From Phyto melanocephala (lineage: Eukaryota > Arthropoda > Insecta > Diptera > Rhinophoridae), in NCBI GenBank assembly GCA_941918925.1, contig OW799237.1, positions 69,557,626-69,621,625 of the forward strand: a stretch of 64,000 nucleotides of DNA, read 5' to 3'. Positions 11,893 through 23,412 of the stretch are shown piece by piece. Numbering within the stretch: position 1 is the first letter of the stretch; every line of letters starts with the position of its first letter. The notes under the pieces are model-generated. The model was given only the letters and a program-made list of their open reading frames with translations. It was not told where the DNA came from and ran no database searches. The position numbers were made by a program, and so were the translations under genes.

Positions 11893-13095
11893 TATACAAT
11901 TATACGCTATTTTACTTCATTATATCTGGTTCTATCTTCGATTTTGAGTTTTTACATATATTTACAACCGTAATCTAAATACTAGACAATTTATTTAAGT
12001 TAAGAAAAATAACTACTAGCCATTTTGTTTTTAGCCATCATGAATTTTACATTTTTTCACTTTTTGATATCAATACTGTGGGGGTCATTAGCGTAACTAA
12101 ATTATTCCGAGGTAGCAATGCCCCTCACCAAAATTTAAAAAAATTAACTTTTTACAATTTATATTTATGCAAAATTAACTCGGTTTAAAATTTTAGCCAA
12201 CAACACATTCCAAAAAAAAAATTAGCTTTTGAAACCTGTAGAAAAAATTTTAGCTACGCCAATGGTGAGGATCAAAACGGACAAAGCTGTAATTACTATA
12301 TGAAACCCACATGCCCACCATTTTACTAAAAACACCAACTTGGATTTTACATTTGATACTAGTATTAAGGGGGTTCAAGGAGGCATATTTTTAATTGCTA
12401 GAATTGACCCATACATGAATTTATTGTACGCCATTTTGCAGTGGCAGCTATCATTGATTTTAAATTTGTTTGCTAATCAATCCCTTTTATTGTATGCCCA
12501 TGTTGACTCTATCGGTTGTTTGAAAGCTGAAAAAAATCAATTTTTTTTTAGTAAATATTAAGACAAGCATCAAAACAGTTGGATTTTGTTGCTTATATCT
12601 CAGTTAGCTTCAAACAGATTTTTCTGCATTTTTCAGAAACAATTTCCAAGACTATAGCTAGCTTGTGGTGTCTTAAGTGTGTCCAAAACTTATTTAAAAG
12701 CTTAATATACATATTTAAACGTTGACTGCCATGTGCGCCACCGGTGGCTCACACATTTTCTTTAACATGATGCCGCGTGTACCACCGGTGGTACACAGTG
12801 GTTCTTGTATTGTTTATGAAATATTTTATGGCCTGTTATTGATATTTATTTTTTTTCTTCAGTGGCTCCTCAATAAAAGTATAAAGTTTTACTATGCAAA
12901 AAATTGTTGGGGTATTACAGGTTTTTCTTTCTTTTTTTCTAAAAATATTTCATACATTTTTGAAGTTCATAACTTTGGAATATTTTATTTATTATTTTAA
13001 TATAACATAAAAAAAACTAAAAATTCATAAATTCATAGAGATCAATAAAACAAATAACAATATTAAAATATATATATATTATATATAACATTAAT

Positions 13096-14946
13096 CTAAT
13101 GGTTTTTGCTAAAACATTCCAAGCATAAAGATGGCTTGCCGTCACAATAGTCACAAAATGTAGACACCCTTTTAGCTTTTTTTATTGCAGCACTTCTTCC
13201 TTAATTGTTTTTGATATCGCTATAACAGCTGACACAACGTTTTCTAGATTTCCTGTTTTTTTTATCTCTTGTTTCGTATTCCTTCATGGTGTGTTTGTTG
13301 CTGCTAGATGCGGTTGAAAGACTAACTTCACAAAGAGCTTCACAGAGTGATTGTCGGAACTCTAAAATTTGGATATTGGCGCAAAACTCCTTGTAAATTA
13401 CTAATGCATTCACTACTGATGTACTCAAAAGAAATTCAAAGGCAACTTTGTGGTACCACCTAATCGTTTTGCGCAAAGCCGTAATATAACAAGCCATCTG
13501 ATCTGAAATATCTATCCCCTGTTTAGCCACATTATACTCCATGATCATCTTCAACTTCTTTATTTCCATATTATTGCGGTTTCGTTTTCCAGTTCCAATA
13601 ACATCTAAATTGTGTTTTGTGCTAAGCATTAGAACATCTCGCTTGTCTTTCCACTTTGCAACTACTATACCCGAGTTTTCACGACCAATTACATCATTCT
13701 TTTTTAGTTTTGCTTTTATAACATCTGTTGGATTCCTACATCTGTTACTGCGAAGAGTTCCAACAAGATATGTCCTACGATCTATTAGTAATTTAGCTAG
13801 TGCTACAGATGTATAATAATTATCCGTGGCAATTGTTCTTCCTTTGTCTAACTGCCTGTTCAACGATGTCGAAAGAAAACCCAAGCGAAGTTTCATTCGT
13901 ACAAATATATTGAAAACAACAACAAAAACAAAAAATTTGTTTTTGTTTTCAACGTATTTGTACGAATGAAATTTCGCTTGGGTTTTCTTTCGACATCGTT
14001 GAACAGGCAGTAAATATTTATCAGCAAGGTCTAAAATAATCTAAATGCTATGAGAGGTGTTTGTTGTTGGTCTACCTCTCTGATGTTGTTCATCACATTT
14101 TCCGCCATATATAGAGCTAGTATAAGTATATCCACTGGGATCACAAAGCTTGTAAACTTTTACTCCATATTTGTGCGACTTTCCAGGGTTATACTGACGA
14201 AACTGTAGCCTTCCTCGCCAAGAAATCATGCTTTCGTCAACAGCTAAAATTTCGCCAGGAACTCGAGCATTAACGTAGTTTTTCTCAAGAATTTGAAGCA
14301 AATGGCTTACCTTACCAAGGCGATTGCTACCAATTTCAGAGTTGTCGGCAAAATGGATAAATTTTAAAAGTAGCTGAAATCGATTTCGGGACATTACTTG
14401 CCGAAAAAAATTGTTTCTATAAAATGGATTATTGCTCCAGTACAGCGAAATAGATGGATACTTTACTAAGCCCATATACATTAGAATTCCAAAAAACTTT
14501 TTTATCTCCGCAATATTTGTATCACTCCATCTCTTAATGCGGGATCCACGAGTAATAATGGATTTGGCTACGAACTGTTGGGCGTTCAAATTTGTTTGGA
14601 GTACTATTAATTCATACACTTCTTCCGTTACCATAAAATTAAAGATATGAATTGGTTTTGCTTGACGCCCCACTTCGGATATATGTGGTGTACAGTGATC
14701 TAAGAAAAATAACGTCTTTAGTGTTGTTCCAGTGACGGAAGTCCATACGTTAGATGGAATATGTACATCAACAATAGGTTCGTCTTCCAATAATGTACTA
14801 TCCGTATCGCTGGACTCAGTATCAGAAGGCATGTATTTACTCGAACTCGAACCTTCAAAATCAAGGTCGTTGTCATCAGATTCTTCGTTTTGGTTAATTT
14901 TGCCGTAAAATAGCTTAGGTGGAATGCGTGAAATGTTATTTGCCAT
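13096..14946 (-). pseudogene. piggyBac transposase (DDD type) with two stops and a MITE insertion
   Basis: The enzyme cuts and reinserts the element at TTAA. The start is MANNISRIPPKLF at 14946; the open frame further upstream only translates the subterminal palindromes. An acidic N-terminus is followed by the DDE domain: first catalytic Asp in AVDESMISWRGRLQFRQY, second in TIATDNYYTSVALAKLL, third in KQGIDISDQM, then RWYHKVAFEFLL. A TAG at 14041-14043 interrupts between HSI and IILDLADKYL, and a TAA at 13201-13203 interrupts before the rest of the cysteine-rich tail (CVSC, then CDYC and CLEC). The frame is otherwise continuous to the TAG at 13096. Removing the 159-bp MITE and one duplicated TTA leaves 563 codons including the stop, close to the usual piggyBac size of about 590 residues. 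As it stands it should not give full-length protein. Confidence 0.87.
13852..14010. mobile_element. 159-bp palindromic MITE inside the piggyBac gene
   Basis: An almost perfect palindrome: arms of about 75 bp begin CTGCCTGTTCAACGATGTCG and meet at a short A/T-rich loop. It is flanked by TAA on both sides (13849-13851 and 14011-14013), which is TTA on the gene's strand; one copy removed rejoins GATAAATATTTA to GACAAAGG in frame. A second copy of identical length is at 63785-63943. A TTA/TAA duplication suggests the PIF/Harbinger group. Confidence 0.85.
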
Positions 14947-15240
14947 TATTCGTTTAACTCTTATGTCAATATACTGAAATAAGGAATAAACACTAAATGA
15001 AATAAGTGCAATACGCATGTGACCACCGGTGGTACACGTGGCACCACTATAAACAAAGCATTTATACGGTGCCATGTGATCCACCGGAGGACACTTGCTG
15101 TAATTACACACAAAGTAACACAGATAACACGTGACAACATCAGAACATTTAAAATAATTGTAACGATCACTTTAAAGCCATTTTTCGAAAAAAAAAATTT
15201 TCTAATAATTTTTTTTATATGGTGGCAGTTAACGTGTTAA

Positions 15241-16849
15241 AAAAATATATGTATGTACTTATATAGTATTTTATTATGTAAATATGCACATTGTACCATA
15301 TATTTAATGCTATACGCAATTGCTTTATTATTTCTTTGACTTTGGATTTTTACATAATTAGTTATATTGGATTCTATTCCCATATTGATGGGATAGACAA
15401 ACAGAAAATTATCCGCCATTTTGGATTTTAACTTTTTATAGTTACATAATTGTGAGACTCATGAGTTATATCTTTACTTACCTAGTAAGTTAGCAAGTAA
15501 TATTGGAGATATATGTACAAAACTTGTTACTTTTCGATGGAATAACTATTTATTTATGACCCTCGCTTACAAATGTACGAACAACAAGCAATCAAATAAG
15601 TAGTTATCAATAAAGCTGAATTATAGCTGAATACTTTTATACATGTAATGTATGTCATAATGATGTTGGTAACGACCCCTCATTACTATTTGATGTCTGA
15701 AATAATGACAACCTGTTACACGATTTGAAAAAGATTTTGCTGGGATATTGTACATTGTAATATTATGAATTTGTAAATAAATTTTAAAATATGCAGCACT
15801 TGCAATTAACTGAGGCATTAATTTTACATCTTGTGCAAATAATATAGCACATAAGCTTGATTCAGCGTTCATTGTGTCATTGCATTTTTCTAGTCGCATC
15901 CTTTCTATTTCATCCATGTGTTGCTTTTGTGAATAAAAAATTGTTTATTTATTCGTAAAAAAACTAATATTAAAAATATAATTTTGATTTTATTAAGGGC
16001 TTAAACAATTGTTTCCTTAAGATGATAACTGTTGGTTTAATTTTGTAGGCTTGCATACACGTAGTACACCTATAGGCTTAAAATTTTAAACAGATTAGTA
16101 CTTAGGTTTTCAATTTGCTTCAATTAATTCAAGAAATACAGTTTTAAAAGTATCGAGTAACTACTTTATAGTATTGAGTAGCCGAAATAATAACAATTAC
16201 TCTATACTCAGTACACAATTACATAAAACTTTGCCAGTAGATCCGGTTTCTAATCATTTTTTCATACATTCACTTTTGCTCCCCAGACATTTCGCAAAAT
16301 TTAATAAAAACTTCTCTTCGCATGAACAATTTGTTTGCCCACTACACACTAATCTTGCGTACTTTTCGGAAATATGTATCTTTTTTGGCACACCCAAATA
16401 CTGCAAACCTTTTAATTTCAAGACCGATATTATACTTTTCTGTTATATTTTCCATGTTATTTATTTTTTTTTTAATTTAGGCTACACAACTCCATTTAAT
16501 TTGTATTGTATTGAAAATCAATCTTAAACTGAAATAATATGTGTAATATCTAGCATGTATTTTATTTTTATACTCTTCACTATAAAATATACATATAAGA
16601 ACAACAATGTAAAATATTGGTTCAATCGGTCTATTGCCCTCAAAGATATTGGCAAAAATATAAAATTTTTATTGAGATTGCAACAATAAAATTTCATTTG
16701 AAAAACAATAACAACGAAAGCAAATTGTGGCTGATACACAATTATATTTCGAAGTACAAAACAAAAACATTTTTCAAATTTTGTAAGCAGTGCAGACTTT
16801 ATCCCTTATAGCATCCCAGTATTATTTTTTTTTTATATTTCTCCCTTAA
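15241..16849. other. No host gene recognised; contains one ORF relic
   Basis: AT-rich sequence. The only stretch with protein-like character is 15621-15917 (minus). An open frame at 16174-16527 shows no domain, splice sites or family resemblance. Confidence 0.45.
15621..15917 (-). pseudogene. Possible transposon ORF relic
   Basis: A 98-residue frame starting MDEIERMRLEKCNDTM and containing LMPQLIASAAYFKIYLQIHN and ITMYN. The pattern resembles a YYK-KL-x-HNxTxYN block I have seen in uncharacterised insect transposon-derived proteins, but I cannot name the family. The sequence after ITMYN looks degenerate. It could also be chance. Confidence 0.3.
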
Positions 16850-17172
16850 GGCTATAATACACGGCATATTTTTTACATCTGACTTGTTAAATTTCACACT
16901 GTCATATACGAACATGTCGTGTGTTACCTTTAAAACATTACTTCTGTAAAAAAAACATGTGTTGAGACATCTGACAAAATTTCGATTAGAGCGCGCTCTA
17001 TTTTCTTCTGTCAAAACATGTGACATCAGCCGTTGTCAAAAATCTCTGCTGCTGCAAAGCAGTCAGCGACTGTTGCCTGTAAAAGAACAATTTTGACAGA
17101 CATGTAAATTTACATTATCTCACAAATTTTAAAGTCAGATGTAATAAACATGCCGTGCCGGGCTATAAAGCC
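16850..17172. mobile_element. Approximately 320-bp MITE, copy 1
   Basis: Ends AAGGCTATAATACACGGCAT, then ACATCTGACTT; the right side has the reverse form AAGTCAGATGT...ATGCCGTGCC. The internal sequence (CATATACGAACATGTCGTGT, TTCTGCTGCTGCAAAG-like) is shared with 24105-24405. No coding capacity. Confidence 0.6.
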
Positions 17173-17482
17173 TTTACTTTCTGTTACCTTTTTCGGCAGT
17201 GCGTACGGTGTAGGCATGATTAAGCTATTCCTGGTAGAAATGAAATTAGCGCTTATAAATTGCAAAAAAGAAACCTTCGATGTGGGACATCGCATTTAAA
17301 AATCAATCTTCTAGAAGCGCTCTTGAAAGGAATTAAGCGATTCAAGAAGCGCTTTTTGGTAATAAATTTTTTTGATAGGTATATAAATATGTGTGTGTTT
17401 TTGTTGTTGTTGTAGTTGTTATATTTTCTTATGCTTTTTCAAGTGTACGAATGTAAATATGTTATGCGGACTTCGTTAGCAG

Positions 17483-17611
17483 GGGCCGAATTACGGCATT
17501 CGAACGTGATCGAAATTGTAAAATTCTGATTAGAATCTCTATACCTAAAGCATAGCGAACTCGATCGTTCGAGTAAAATTTCGATCGTGATCGAATGCCG
17601 TAATTCGGCCC
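17483..17611. mobile_element. 129-bp Harbinger-type MITE, copy 1
   Basis: Inverted ends GGGCCGAATTACGGCATTCG, flanked on both sides by CAG. The interior contains TCGAACGATCGA-like palindromes. Same family as 53160-53263 and 63538-63666; all three are flanked by CAG. CWG duplications with GGG ends fit PIF/Harbinger. Confidence 0.7.
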
Positions 17612-17804
17612 CAGTTTTTTTGAAATTTCGTTTTTGTTTACTGACTGACACACAACAATATTGTATTTACATGTTGACATGTTATTAATCAACAACAGAA
17701 TAGATTAAGCAAATGTAAATACTTAAGAGAAAGATAATGGGAAAATCTGTGTCACAACCAACTTATTAGTGTATGCTTATAAATAGTTGCATATTTACGC
17801 TTTT

Positions 17805-17855
17805 GTGAATGGTGTATAAATTTTGGTACAGCCGAATATAGCGCTCTTACTAGTT
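17805..17855 (+). repeat. DINE-like tail fragment
   Basis: Reads GTGTATAAATTTTGGTACAG, then CCGAATATAGCGCTCTTACT: the last 50 bases of the family tail with a partly lost hairpin. Confidence 0.5.
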
Positions 17856-18423
17856 TTTACTAAGTTACGTCTTTTCTAAAATTTTCAAATAACTTTTTTT
17901 TGTGATGGTATATTTTATTATATCCTATCAGAATATGCTAAAAACCAATTTTGTAAAAAAATTATTTTTTGTTTAATTTAAAGGACACCTTTTTAATCAA
18001 AAGATATCAAAAATATTTTTTTTTTCATATCCATTAACATCTGCACATGTACTACATATGTACATAGTAAAATGTTTTCACAAATTTTATGACGTCTTTA
18101 TTTGAAATTGTTATTGATCGGTTAAAACAAAAATTATTCCATATGGCTTTTATAGTGTGCAAAAGTGTCTAGTATTTTAAATATATCAAAGAAATTCGTT
18201 TTCGTTTTCAGTTCTGTTTTTTTTTAATTTCAAAACAATTCTCAAAAAAAAAGTACAAAAATAATCGCGTCATTTAAATAAATAAATATTTGTTTTAATT
18301 ATTTCTTTTTAAATACATATGTATGTATGTAGGTACGTGTGTGTTTGAGATTGTGGCATTACCTTTTTGTGGTGTAGTACATACTTATTAATAGAAAAAA
18401 AAAACTATACAAATCATATCTAA
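17856..18423. other. No gene recognised
   Basis: AT-rich sequence with homopolymer runs and an ACATATGTATGTATGTAGG simple repeat. Nothing supportable. Confidence 0.5.
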
Positions 18424-20150
18424 TTCTAACATTTGGTGATGCCAAATTTGATAATACCCTCCATCATGTATATAGGTATGTTAAAATTCCAAAAATTACC
18501 TAATCGTAGTGTAGCCTATGATGATTTACTTTATAAGAGTATTTTAAAGCCATATTGATGGTGCTTGTCGTTTTGTTTTTTAGATTTTGCATTTTTTACC
18601 TCTTGCTAAATTCTACTGGCCAACTCTTTCGTCTGATATCAATATTGTCAAAGGGATACATTTTGTAATTACTATAATTGACGCATATATCCGTAATTTT
18701 GTTGTGGACGTCATTATTACTGTATTCTCTTAGTTAAGTCCTCTCATTTGATTCAGTATTAAGGGGGTTGAAAGGATACAATTTTAATTACTAGATTTAA
18801 CCCATATATGTACATATAAATTTGTTGTACATGCTCAATTGTATAGTGGCGGGAATCATCAAGCCCCCTCATTTGATTTCCGTATTGAGTCTTACGATTG
18901 TATTAAAGTTATATTTAAAATCGATTTTCGTGTGTAATTTTTTTTTGAAAAAACAACGAAACAGTTTTATTATGGTGCTTACATCTCAATTTCTAGATTT
19001 GCTAGATTTTTTCTGAAATAATTTTCGATACTATGACTTACAATTTGGAATCACTACCGTGCCCATTAAATTAATTAATATCGTTTTTTCTAAAACCTTT
19101 TTAAAATAGACCTTGAGGCATATCAAATATACAAATCTAATAAACATGCTTTTAAATTATGTAATAGCTGGACAGTTTTTTACTCTTGTGTACAAAATAT
19201 GGGGAAAGACAGAGGCATTCGTGTTTCTTTGCATATATGCATGACATATTCATTAGGTAAGTCCGTCGCAACAGCTGATCGGAAAGCATAATGTCAACAT
19301 TTTTATACCCTTCACCTGTGGTGCACAAGGGTATATATAGCTTTGTCATTCCGTTTGTAATTTCTACAATTTTCATTTCCGACCCCATAAAGTATATATT
19401 TTCTGAAAGCTTATGAAGAGAGGAGTCGATTAAGCCCTGACCGCCTGTCCGTGTGTTGGTTGAAATCAACTTTTTGAGGCAACTATATGTTCCTCAGATC
19501 TGTATATGGTATCAATCTTTTGGAAATATCCGGGAATGAATCGGTATTGAAATTCAGCACAATCGCCTTATAACTTTCTGAGATATGAGCAAAAAACCAC
19601 AACCACCTCGTTTTTTTTTCACAACAACAACATACAACACATACATACATACAAACGTGGTATACTTGTTACAGTAAACGTGACATCAAATCCCGGCTGA
19701 GCCAAAAAAAAATTTTTTTTCTTATATGTTTTATTTTATATATTATTATATTTTTATTATTTTTATTTATATTTTTATTATTTTTATTTATATTTTTAAA
19801 ATTTTTTTTTGTATTTTTTTTTTAAATTTTTTTTGTAATTTTTTTTTTAAATTGTTTTTTTTTAATTTTTTTTTGTAATTTTTTTTTTTTTTTTTAAAAC
19901 TACATAATATGTATCTCAGTATATTAATGCAAGATATCGCCGCTTTCCGAAATATTCCTAAAAGTAAGTGCAACATATGGGGGCTTCAAAAAATTTATTT
20001 TTACGAACTCACGGCCATACGAACATCACTCAATCAACTACCCCTATTCATAAGCTTTCAAAAAATATATACTTGATGAAGTGAGTAAAAATAATAAACA
20101 CAATGACAAGGCTATACTCTTGGTACCTCAGGTAAAGTGTATAATTATTG
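18424..20150. repeat. DINE-like repeats, subfamily B, head pieces in inverted arrangement
   Basis: A tail hairpin (ATTTGGTGATGCCAAAT) at 18434 is followed by body modules to about 19290. A head then opens rightwards at about 19301 (TTTATACCCTTCACCTGTGG, then GACCCCATAAAGTATATATT). A second head in reverse orientation ends near 20150 (CATAAGCTTTC, then TGGTACCTCAGG). Between them lies a very T-rich low-complexity tract at 19700-19890. Probably two or more overlapping insertions. Confidence 0.5.
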
Positions 20151-20552
20151 TTCATTTTGGGACACCTGTATGTTTGTCTTAGAATTGTAGTTTAAAGTTT
20201 AAATTTGTTTTTAAATTTAAAATAATGTCTGTATATATCACTTGTATGTTTGTTAAAATAATAAGTATATGGATGTGTGGATTTATGTATTTGTGTACAT
20301 AGCACACTTTTTTACTTTTGCAAAATAATGTTTGACATTTAATATTTTTGTGGTTGACAATTATTAATTTAAAAATTACTGTTAGTTTTAGTTTGTTTTT
20401 GCTAAAGCAAAAATAAAAATTAATTACTATTTTGCCAGTATCTTATGTACATATGTATTTATTGTATTTTTTGTCATAAAAAAAATACATTTTTGTTCTA
20501 TATGTTTTAATTTATTTAGTTGATGATAAGTCGCGAAAAATATAAGTTAAAA

Positions 20553-21500
20553 CAAGTAAGAATGTTATATTCGGCCGTGTCGAATCTGACAATACCCTTC
20601 ATCATCATGCACATAGGCATAGTGACCTATGCTAGTCTAAATTTCAGACTTAATGTTATACGTCATTTTTCTTTGTTATCTCCGACACAATTTTTGCCTT
20701 TTAATTTTTATATAGTTTGTTGTATTCTTATAGTCAAGTCCTTTCATTTGATACCCATATTGATGGGTATTGGAGGTTGAGAAAAAATATCCTCTATTTT
20801 ATTTAGGACGCCATTTTAGATTTTATAGATTATTGTATTTTACTGGTCAAGCCCTTTCATTTAATATCAATATCGTTGTGGTTAAGCCGTAATAGTTTAC
20901 TACTGATAAAGCCCTTTTGTTTGATACCAACATTGAGAAGGTTGAAGTGAGAACATTTTTAATTACCAGATTTGATCTATTTATAGATTTATTGTGTGCC
21001 ATTTTGTATGGCGGCCATTAGATTCTTAATTTTTTTATTGTGTATGATATTATGCTAGTTGAGCCCTTTCCTTTGTTATCAATATCGTTTCTGTCTGTTA
21101 TACAGAAGGTGAATAAATAAATCGATTTTCGAAAAAACACCGAAGTAATTTTATATCTCAGTTAGTTTTTGGCTGTTTTGTTAGCTTTTGTCAACAATAC
21201 TTTTCGACTACAGTCTATATTTTGGTGTCTTAAGTGTTCTTAAATTAATTAGGGAGTTTTAATAACTTGATTTATTTAAACAAATATATATTTTTAATAT
21301 TACTACTCATTTTTGCTTATAACTTCACAATTAAATTGTGTTAAATTTTTACGAGTAGCCCTAGAGGCATATGATATCTAAAAATATTAGCAAAGTAGGG
21401 CTATACATTTTTGATTTAAATAATGAAAATATGGAAAAAACCGAGGCAGCCTTGTTTATTTCGCATTTTTAGGTTATAAATATTAATCTGTGATCAAAGA
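20553..21500 (-). repeat. DINE-like repeat, subfamily B
   Basis: Starts AAGTAAGAATGTTATATTCG with the hairpin TTCGGCCGTGTCGAA, then ACAATACCCTTCATCATCATG. Body modules follow, such as AGTCCTTTCATTTGATACCC and ATTTTGTATGGCGGCCATTA. The head was not found. Confidence 0.6.
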
Positions 21501-22717
21501 CAGGGTAGTTTTTTTTAATATATTCATTTCACGAAATAATAAGATGTTAAAACATATAAACTTGTCACAGCACTAACTGTGTCGCCGAAGTCCGCCATCA
21601 AATTGATAGAATTCAGAGATAATCTGTTTCTGATTTTGGACTTAACCTAATGAATTGCATTCAATGTTCTTTCAACCTCCACATTTGATTGAATATTATA
21701 AATTCAAAATTCGGAGTAAAACAGCTACTACAAAATATAAAAATTTTTTAAAAGCACTAAACGCATCATCGACAAAATTATTTAAAAAGCGCCAATTCTG
21801 TGCCACTTTTTATTTCTTTGACGTTTTGAAGCATAAAAACAGATTTTTTGCAGTTTTCCAGAAATAGGGTACGATTCGACTTGAGCAAAAAACTGATTTA
21901 TTCGACATTTATTAAACTAACAATTTTAAAAATCGACTGTTGAAAGAGAGAAAAAAAAAACGGGTAAAACCGAGCCGTTTTGAAAACGAAAAATCGATTT
22001 ATTTGTCAAAGTATTACGGTGTAACTTATAAAACTTAAAGCAGCATTATAAGCATTACAGCATTATTATTTATTAATCAAGTTTTCATTACATCATCATC
22101 ATGCTATAAACCCTTTACAAGCCTTTAATAAATTTTATGAATAAGGTAGTTAGTGATTACAAATTAAGTGCTTTTTTACAATTGGACACAGGATTTTTTT
22201 AATAAAAAAATTAATTCTTTAACAAAAGTTGGAATGATAACAAGTAACAATTCTTTTACATTATGATTTGATTGATTGATGGCGTTTTGCTCTAAAATGT
22301 AAGTGTAATTTGTGAACACAAAAGGAAATAAATGATTAGTTTTAATAGTTGAACTCATTTTAGATTTTTTTTCATGTTTTTCATACAAAACATTAAAAAA
22401 TTCATTAACGTCAACAGTTTTAGTCTTTCGAAAGTGCATAAAATTACTCTTGTTGACAAGAGCACCATTTAACAATAAAATGACAGAAGTTTGACATTAG
22501 TTTGCGGAAAAACTCATGTTTTTTTAAAACACATTTTCATTTAACATTTTTTGTTTTTGATTACAAAATGTTAATTGTTAATGTTTTTTTTCTATTTTTC
22601 TACCTCTAATAATAAACGGTATTATTAGCGAATATTTTGATAAAAACTTTTGTTTTATTTTGGTTTGTTGTAAAATAAAATCGTTTTTTTGCCTTATGGT
22701 TGATATCGGCATTAATA
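21501..22717. other. No gene recognised
   Basis: AT-rich. Open frames at 21655-21867 and 22176-22475 are short and have no domains or splice context. Confidence 0.45.
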
Positions 22718-23345
22718 CAGTGTCATATCGCTTAACGCAACCCTCGAAAAGTGCAACTCCTCGGTTATTGCAACTCGTAAATTGTTTGCATTGTTGACTC
22801 AGTTAACGCAACTTAGAAAAAAACCTCAGTTATCGCAACTTTCCTCCCAAAATGATCAATTTGTCATTTTTATTTACATATTTTTTATTTCGATTTTTAA
22901 GCTTTAAATTTACCGCTATTCCAAGAGTACTGAAATATGCGTGTTGCACTTTTTTTTAGATACAGGTTGTTCTATTTATTATTTATTTATTTGAATAAAA
23001 TTAATCAAAAAAGTGATATTCGTAATAAGCTTGAAAGTGCATTTATGTAAAACTGATTTGCGATGAATATAAAGTGCACAAATCAACAATATCCAGAATT
23101 AAAAAAAAATTAAGCTGCATTAAACAAATTCGTTGCAAATGTTGAATTTGGACCAGGCAAGCGTGTTACCATAAGAGCTTGTGAATATCCAAAAATGGAA
23201 AAGGATTTGATTAAGTGGTTTATGAAAGCATATTAAATCATTAAAGAGAATTTGTGCCCTAAAAAATTGAGACTCGGTTATCGCAATAACCTCAGTTTTC
23301 GCAACGGCCAAATTTCTATTAGTTGCGTTAAACGAGGTTGCACTG
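22718..23345 (+). mobile_element. pogo/Tigger-like element, decayed
   Basis: A 628-bp element between TA dinucleotides (22716-22717, 23346-23347), with ends CAGTGTCATATCGCTTAACG and, in reverse on the right, CAGTGCAACCTCGTTTAACG. The interior has N-terminal transposase remnants: around 23059-23105 CDEYKVHKSTISRIKK (psq-type helix-turn-helix) and around 23157-23227 GKRVTIRACEYPKMEKDLIK then WF (CENP-B/Tc5-type DNA-binding domain). These lie in different frames and no DDE domain remains. It is a non-autonomous relic. Confidence 0.68.
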
Positions 23346-23412
23346 TAGTTGCTAAAGCTAATATCTTTGGTATAATTGCCATTACAAGTATTATAATGTT
23401 TACAAAATTTCA

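Larger units (their letters stand above)
10982..12714 (-). repeat. DINE-like repeat, subfamily B, interrupted by two transposons
   Basis: Opens with AAGTAAGAGTGCATTATTCT and a decayed tail hairpin, is split at 11040-11892 by a Tc3-like element, and resumes with body motifs shared by other copies (TCAATACTGTGGGGGTCATT, AAGGGGGTTCAAGGAGG, GCAGTGGCAGCTATCAT). At 12715 the piggyBac element begins. The insertion order is repeat first, then the two DNA transposons. Confidence 0.5.
12719..15236 (-). mobile_element. piggyBac-family DNA transposon, near complete
   Basis: A 2.5-kb element lying between TTAA target duplications (12715-12718 and 15237-15240). Inverted ends read ACGTTGACTGCCATG on the left and CACGTTAACTGCCACC on the right. 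Four GC-rich palindromes based on CCACCGGTGG sit just inside the ends: 12737-12748, 12777-12796, 15022-15033 and 15080-15091 (the last is imperfect). The transposase gene fills the middle on the minus strand. It is broken only by two nonsense codons and one MITE, so it looks recently active. Confidence 0.88.

Noticed and set aside
16174..16527. 117-codon open frame on the plus strand
   Set aside because: No domain, signal peptide or splice context; A/T-driven composition.
19690..19890. Long T-rich tract that might be a polypyrimidine or regulatory signal
   Set aside because: Low-complexity run within repeat DNA and no exon follows.
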